Of a DNA stretch of 64,000 bases, positions 58,713-64,000 are shown piece by piece (the first letter of the stretch is position 1; every line of letters begins with the position of its first letter). The position numbers were made by a program, and so were the translations under genes. The notes below the pieces were generated by a model. It saw nothing but the letters and a program-made list of their open reading frames with translations, searched no databases and was not told where the DNA came from. Location: the NCBI GenBank assembly GCA_000697055.1, contig JNDT01002331.1, positions 1-64,000 of the forward strand, in the 5' to 3' direction. This DNA is from Saksenaea vasiformis B4078 (lineage: Eukaryota > Mucoromycota > Mucoromycetes > Mucorales > Saksenaeaceae).

Positions 58713-59039
58713 GACGGCGTATGCAAAAGAGGAAGAACGGGATGTCTGCCTCTCCTCTCTCCAGATGACGGTCCGGGAGACGGGGTACGAAAAAGCCGGA
58801 GTGAAACGTCATGATTTTGCGGTGCGTGTAAGCACCACCGCATCTGTGCACACACCCTCACTCTCCTCCAAAGAAAAGATATTGGCAAGAGAACCGCCTC
58901 GGACGGAAACATTCCCAAGTGGGAGGTGATCAATTCACCACAATATCCTAGGAGAAAAAAGCGTCTACTTATGTACATGTCTTCTTTCTTATGTACATAA
59001 CCTTTTATATGTTTATTCCGATTATTTGCAGCAGAGCAT

Positions 59040-59280
59040 TTTTTCTCTATTCGAATGTATCTGAACATACCAGCTTATTGCAATATTATTTAACGTTGTG
59101 CTATTCTATTCAAACATCATTGAACATGATTTTTTCTGTTTGAACGTCGCTGAGCATAGTGTTTCTCCATCCACGTGCTGCTTAATATCTGGCTTCTTCA
59201 TCCAAATACTATCCGATCTATTGGTGAGGTATTCGAACGTAATTGAATACATTGTTCCTCTATTCGAATGACTTCACGCG
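59040..59280. repeat. Degenerate repeats with TATTCGAAYG-like words
   Basis: Related words (TATTCGAATGTATCTGAACA, TATTCAAACATCATTGAACA, GTTTGAACGTCGCTGAGCA, TATTCGAACGTAATTGAATA, TATTCGAATGACTTCA) recur at spacings of about 30-85 bp, which suggests a diverged tandem array. Confidence 0.5.
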
Positions 59281-60344
59281 TCGTCCAGCTAGATTGACCT
59301 CCTCTGAAACACAGAACCTGGAGTCACTTTTCTTACTGTGTTTGCCACTGGACTCAATATTCGCTCTCTTATTACTGCGCATCAAGACCGAGCGCAGGAG
59401 GATATGTACGAGCATTGAGAGTGCAATAAATGTTGGGTATTCTAGGAAAACTATCGCGCAAGAGCAGCAAAATCGTCCTTAGCCACACCCAGTCCAAATA
59501 AGAAATATACCATGCACCTGCAGCGGGTCAATGCAACTCTGAGGGACTTTACCGCCGATAATAAGCTATCCACTCATTCCCGCTACTCGGAGTCGGTAAT
59601 GGCGAAAGCATTCCTAAACGAAATCTGCCTCAAACAAGATATACTAAAGACTGATATACGCTGCAGAGAGGCAATGCAATTCTGAGGATCTCAATCATTG
59701 ATGGCAAGCGGAATGACTTATCATCGCCCCTTTGCAAAGAGAAACCCAGAAATATACTTAGCTTTCATGGAGCGAACTTGTCCAGCTGACTGATGCGAAT
59801 GGTTGATTCCACAGGCGCAAACTACGCAAAATTACTGGATTTATCCGCCACACTGACGCTTTCTCATATCTTTTTGACGTGTTTTAAAAGAGTGGATTTG
59901 CGTGGACTCAACTTGTGCTTGTCGTTCTCAACGCTGACGGAAGTGCGCATCTGATTGGAGGCCGTGCCTTCATAAAAAACCTATTTGCGCTTACTTCGTG
60001 TCATGTTCTCTTAACTATTATTACCCTTTAATCATGCGTGCATTTAAGGATACACTTACAATTCTATACTTGAATGTCACAGTCTTGGATAGGCGGTATG
60101 TGAAGGATTCAGTGAGGTTGGGGAACATGTTTCACACGGCTCCTTTATAAGTCCAGCAAATGTTGCCCTTCTCTCTTCTTTACGTTTTGCTTATTTGTTT
60201 TTCCTTTATTTCTTCGGTATGTAATGCTGTAGTAATCCATTTATATGAATTAGCTCCGTGATTGATAGTCCGAGTTAGTTGAGGTGTGCTTTCGCTCCCG
60301 TAACCCTCCCACTCTGCTTTTTCTTTTTCTTATTCTACTTCATG

Positions 60345-60540
60345 TTGTAAGTGCAGCAGCACTTTCAATGGTCATCACATACTAATTTCATCCTGCACAG
60401 ACTTCTCAAGTCCGTCTTCTTCTTCGCTTTCCCTCTTTGCCGTGTCCCCCTATTTCCCTGCTTTTTGTAAATACTATAGTTCTTTCAATCATCGTCATAG
60501 CTAACTTTCTTCTGCACAGGCTTTTCTTCTTCTTTCTTTT
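60345..60540. repeat. Imperfect tandem duplication, period about 120 bp
   Basis: Segments 60345-60420 and 60465-60540 align: TTGTAA, then CTTTCAAT, then CTGCACAG followed by a C/T-rich run. Both contain splice-site-like strings (GTAAGT/GTAAAT and CTGCACAG). Confidence 0.5.
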
Positions 60541-63500
60541 TTTGCCCCAGGAGAGCACCAGCCCCTCCCCACGGAGTGGGTATGCCCTGGATGGGGATGC
60601 GGCATCTGTAAGTGCTTATCTTTGTATTGATTGAGCAATTTCATACCGACAACTTCCTTTTTTTTTCATTTGTAGCTCCTGGCGGCTTCATTTTTTACCA
60701 GCTTTTTAGCTGTCTTTTTTAAAATATTTGTAATCATACCGTGTGCCACCCGGGATAGGACGCGCCGCGGTCCCTCATCTACCCATCGGGATTACACCAA
60801 TGGTAGGTGAGATAACAGAGTATCGTCGAACGTGTGCTTATCGTGAATGGTTTTTATGCTATCCTGATAAATTTTGTGCCTATGGGAAATCGAGTTTTAC
60901 GTAAGTGAACTTTTACTTCTTATTCATAAATGATGTACTAACTACGCATGTCTTATTTTCTCTCAGTGCAATCTTGATATCTTTATGGACGCGTAATTCA
61001 TTTAGAGTAGCGTAAAAAAGTCGGTAAATAAGAAGCATCTAGATTATCATCTCAACTATACGTTTGTTCTAACAACGCATTTCAACCTTCCTATGTAAAT
61101 CAAGCATGCGATCAGTTTTCTACTTTCTCGCAACGATAGCTCGCACGATGCAGATTCATGGAAGTACATTAGGTCCGCAAATGGTTTACCGATCACTCAA
61201 CATTTAAGCATTACAGACGCCTCGAGAACAAGGCATATCGCAACATGACATTGAACATCAGCGTCCTTCCGACTCCTGTTTTTATTGTCTTTTTCAAACA
61301 AATAAACGCCTTTTGTACCGAGAAACAACGATTGACCTTGAGAGAAATACTATTTTTTCCTGTTATGGAAATCCGACGGTAGTACTGATCAAGCTGTTTA
61401 TGTGATTAACATTAAGACCAACGGTAAAATAAATATTGCACAACAATCAAGCTACTTACCATAGCAAAAACATACTGCGAATGAATACCTGGAAAGTGCA
61501 ATGTAATTACCGGTTACATTTGGCTGTTTTTATATTCGAGATTCGGTTGCATTCAACTGAATGGCCGGACTGTATGACATTCGAATAAGCTAATGCCCTT
61601 TGCAATAAGCATTCGAAATGAGAGATCACTTCAATACACTCACCTTTTTTCCTGCTTCCTTGGTAGACAGTGCATTATCTTGGGAAGTGACATAACGCGC
61701 TGAGGTTGATTTCTCAAGAGGCCCTTAAAAAGGCCGTTTTTTTTTCCTTTTCGTTTTCTTTTCTCTTTCGTTTATATCTTTCTTTTGGTAAGTCTTTGTT
61801 CTCTTCTTTATACTTCTTGTTATACTCAGTGTCAGAGGCCAACATCATCATTATGCGTTCTTGTTGTCCTGGCCAGACATACAAGACGTTGCAAAGAGCT
61901 GGCCACTCTTTGCTGATGATGCCGACAAAAGAGTTTTTTTTTATATATTTTTTTCTTTCTTCTCTTTTCTTTTTTTTTTCCTTATTCTTTTTTTTTTCTG
62001 TTACTGCTTTCACCCCTTCGTTTATTCTCTTCTTGCAACAAAACTTTCCGGTAAGCTATATTTCAAACAAAATCGTTTTTTTTTACGTTACTTCAGTTTC
62101 CGGAATCACGCGTATCTCGCGTTTTCGACGCGTTTCTATTCATTTCAATAAGGTATGCTTTAGGAATCGTTCGATCATTTATTCTTTTCTAATTAAATCA
62201 CATTTCAGATCTCGAAATGCTCTTTCAAGAGTACAGTCTCTATTTACCTGTCGGTCTCTGAACCTTCCACCTTTGATCGAGGGAAGTACCATTCACTTGA
62301 TCCTTCCCATTCATTCACATGTCAACTACAGATCGTCACCGACATGACACCATTCGCCTCTGCGTCAGTGTTATGCAAGAACACAAATGCCGATCAATCA
62401 GGTACGCTTTTAGTAGTGTTTGTTTCACAAAGTGTAACCCAGTTATTATAGTTTCCCACTCCGGGGCAGGGACCATAAACGGACCTCATGTACGTTGGAG
62501 TTACGGCGCAGATCGACCTTCCTTTCGCTTCCGGAATGATCCCCACAGAGATTGGTGCCATAATCCCGCATAGTCTACTGAGTATTCCACGGTCGGCCTT
62601 CCTTTTCAAGGGTAAGTTTATCACGTTTATTTTTTTTCTTATTTACTAATTATTTTGAATAGACCTTGCGCTACGGGCTACGGTATGGTGGGTAGATAAC
62701 AACCCGCCATACGTGTCCATCCTTTTTTTTTTAGAGACTCAGGGAAGTTAGACTATGCAAATCAAGACCGAGGCTTGACACCATATGCATCGCTGGTCCT
62801 TCGATTGGTCGCCGTCCAGTAACTAGTACGCTAGTTGCCGTGCCAAACCTCAAAGTCGTCCCTAAGGATTTCGGTCCTTTTGGCTGATGGGTTTCTGAAG
62901 GAGGAGGAAACTTATTAGTAGGTAACTTCTGTTATCTGGCGCATCGTCTTAGGATTTGATGATTCCCGTCCCGGGATGACTCTACATGGTCTTAAGGTGA
63001 TCTTTTTTTTGGGATTTCGCGTGTCCATTGGATCATCGTGCTCCTTTGGGTTGGGTAACGGCTTCCCGGGTTTATTTCTGGATTGGAGCTTCAGCTGACT
63101 GGTTCTCACCTTTATGGAGTTTGCCAACACGCGCGGGCAGGTCATGTTCCCAAGGAGCTATCCTTAAACTACGTGGCAGCGTGCGTTCTTAGGGCAGTTG
63201 GTCTTCGGATTGATTGTTCTTTGGGTTAAGCATCTTGCTTGGCTGGTTATCCCTTTATTGGGCTAGCCTGCGCACGTCTCAAGACTTCGGTCTTGTGGGG
63301 ATGGTAGGTTCCCAGAGATGATTCTTTAAAATACCTCCGTTTTAGCTGGCTTTGCCTTGAAAGTCGGTTAACGTATGTTCCTGTGGGTCCGGTCTACAGG
63401 GTCAGACTGGTTCTAGGCGCTGAATCATCTGGATAGCTTTCACTCCGGTGTGTTGGCCGACATGCGCTTTAGAGCTTGACGTATGATTAGTTGGGTGTAT

Positions 63501-63799
63501 GCTCTTCTGGTTGTGCGCTCCTGGTTCAAACTGGTTTGCATGATGTCAGAGATTCATTTCTAAAGTTCGTGCACAACCGCTAGCTCTTGAGGTAAGAGTT
63601 GGCAAACCCCGGCACGGTCCTGATGGCATTTGCCTGTTGGGCTGGACGACGTCCATCTTGGTTCAGTTGGTGTACGGTTCTGGCTCTGTGGGGAGCCATT
63701 CCGGAGGTGGGTTGAATCCCGCCAACGATCAACCCATGTGTTCCCGATGCATCCCATGTCACGGCGATAGGATGATGCCGCCAGATCGAATGAATCGTT

Positions 63800-63972
63800 T
63801 GGCGAACGAGTTCGGCAAGACGAACAACAAGAAGAACAACAAAACGAGCAATGAGACGAAGAAGCGCGGCGAGCAAGCGTGGCGAATACCGAGGCCAACA
63901 GGTGAGGCGAATAGGGGAGCCAATCAGCGAGACAATCAGTGAGGCCAACAACAAGGCGAGCAAAGAAGCGTA
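63800..63972. repeat. Degenerate 12-13 bp tandem repeat
   Basis: Successive units such as GTGAGGCGAATA, GGGGAGCCAATCA, GCGAGACAATCA, GTGAGGCCAACAA and CAAGGCGAGCAAA form a low-complexity purine-rich tract up to near the window edge. Confidence 0.6.
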
Positions 63973-64000
63973 ACGGGAAACATGAGTAGCACACCTACCT

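Larger units (their letters stand above)
58713..64000. other. Right-hand non-coding region
   Basis: About 5.3 kb with no gene I can support. It contains degenerate repeats near 59040-59280 and a tandem pair at 60345/60465. A T-rich tract lies at 61735-62000. From 62.4 kb on, the composition shifts: G/T-richer, with intron-like junctions near 62614-62662. The last 200 bp carry a degenerate 12-13 bp repeat. Overlapping open frames on both strands lack motifs; a decayed element is possible. Confidence 0.45.

Noticed and set aside
61706..62347. 213-residue open frame rich in Phe/Ser
   Set aside because: Arises from T-rich tracts; the antisense is equally open (Lys-rich) and no domain is visible.
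63560..63994. Two overlapping minus-strand open frames plus one plus-strand frame
   Set aside because: All arise over a degenerate purine-rich repeat; amino-acid composition follows the repeat and no family is recognisable.

Overview
The window looks like a chromosome segment from an early-diverging filamentous fungus, most likely a Mucoromycota (zygomycete) lineage. I infer this from the gene set, the many short GT-AG introns (about 45-90 nt), and the T-rich spacers full of microsatellites. I could not run any database search. All exon models come from reading splice sites and checking that reading phase is kept across every junction.

0-29 kb and 52-59 kb hold ordinary nuclear genes. In order these are: a GATA zinc-finger factor, an SERBP1/Stm1-type RNA-binding protein, a dual-specificity (MAP-kinase type) phosphatase, a four-pass membrane protein, an EH-domain protein, a small secreted cysteine-rich protein, a large Zn2Cys6 transcription factor, a coiled-coil/ankyrin protein, a KA1-type Ser/Thr kinase, a small mitochondrial-like membrane protein and a TMEM198-like membrane protein. 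Further right are a G-patch/zinc-finger protein, a His-rich protein, the Fe-S scaffold ISU1 and ribosomal protein eL33.

29.7-50.2 kb is the unusual part: six tandem, same-strand (minus) genes, here called A to F from left to right, for Sey1/RHD3-type dynamin-like GTPases. They keep the Sey1 G domain ([30 protein letters not shown]) and the start of the helical bundle. All six end at about 530-670 residues, before the two-helix ER membrane hairpin that defines Sey1/atlastin. Other C-termini take its place: B and D end in a CaaX box (CIIS), F ends in CVIQ, A and C end in Trp/Cys-rich basic hydrophobic tails, and E ends in a low-complexity tail with a terminal amphipathic stretch. A coiled coil plus prenylation box on a large GTPase is the layout of vertebrate guanylate-binding proteins, here seemingly built on a Sey1 chassis. 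The array grew by segmental duplication: the A-B block resembles the C-D block, and E and F are sisters. All six share a non-coding block about 330-415 bp upstream of the start. C has ACG where its sister has ATG, and B has an extra base in exon 6, so birth-and-death evolution is visible.

50-52 kb, 53.4-57 kb and 58.9-64 kb are mostly non-coding with degenerate repeats. One dispersed repeat occurs at both 10.8-11.2 kb and 54.0-54.5 kb.
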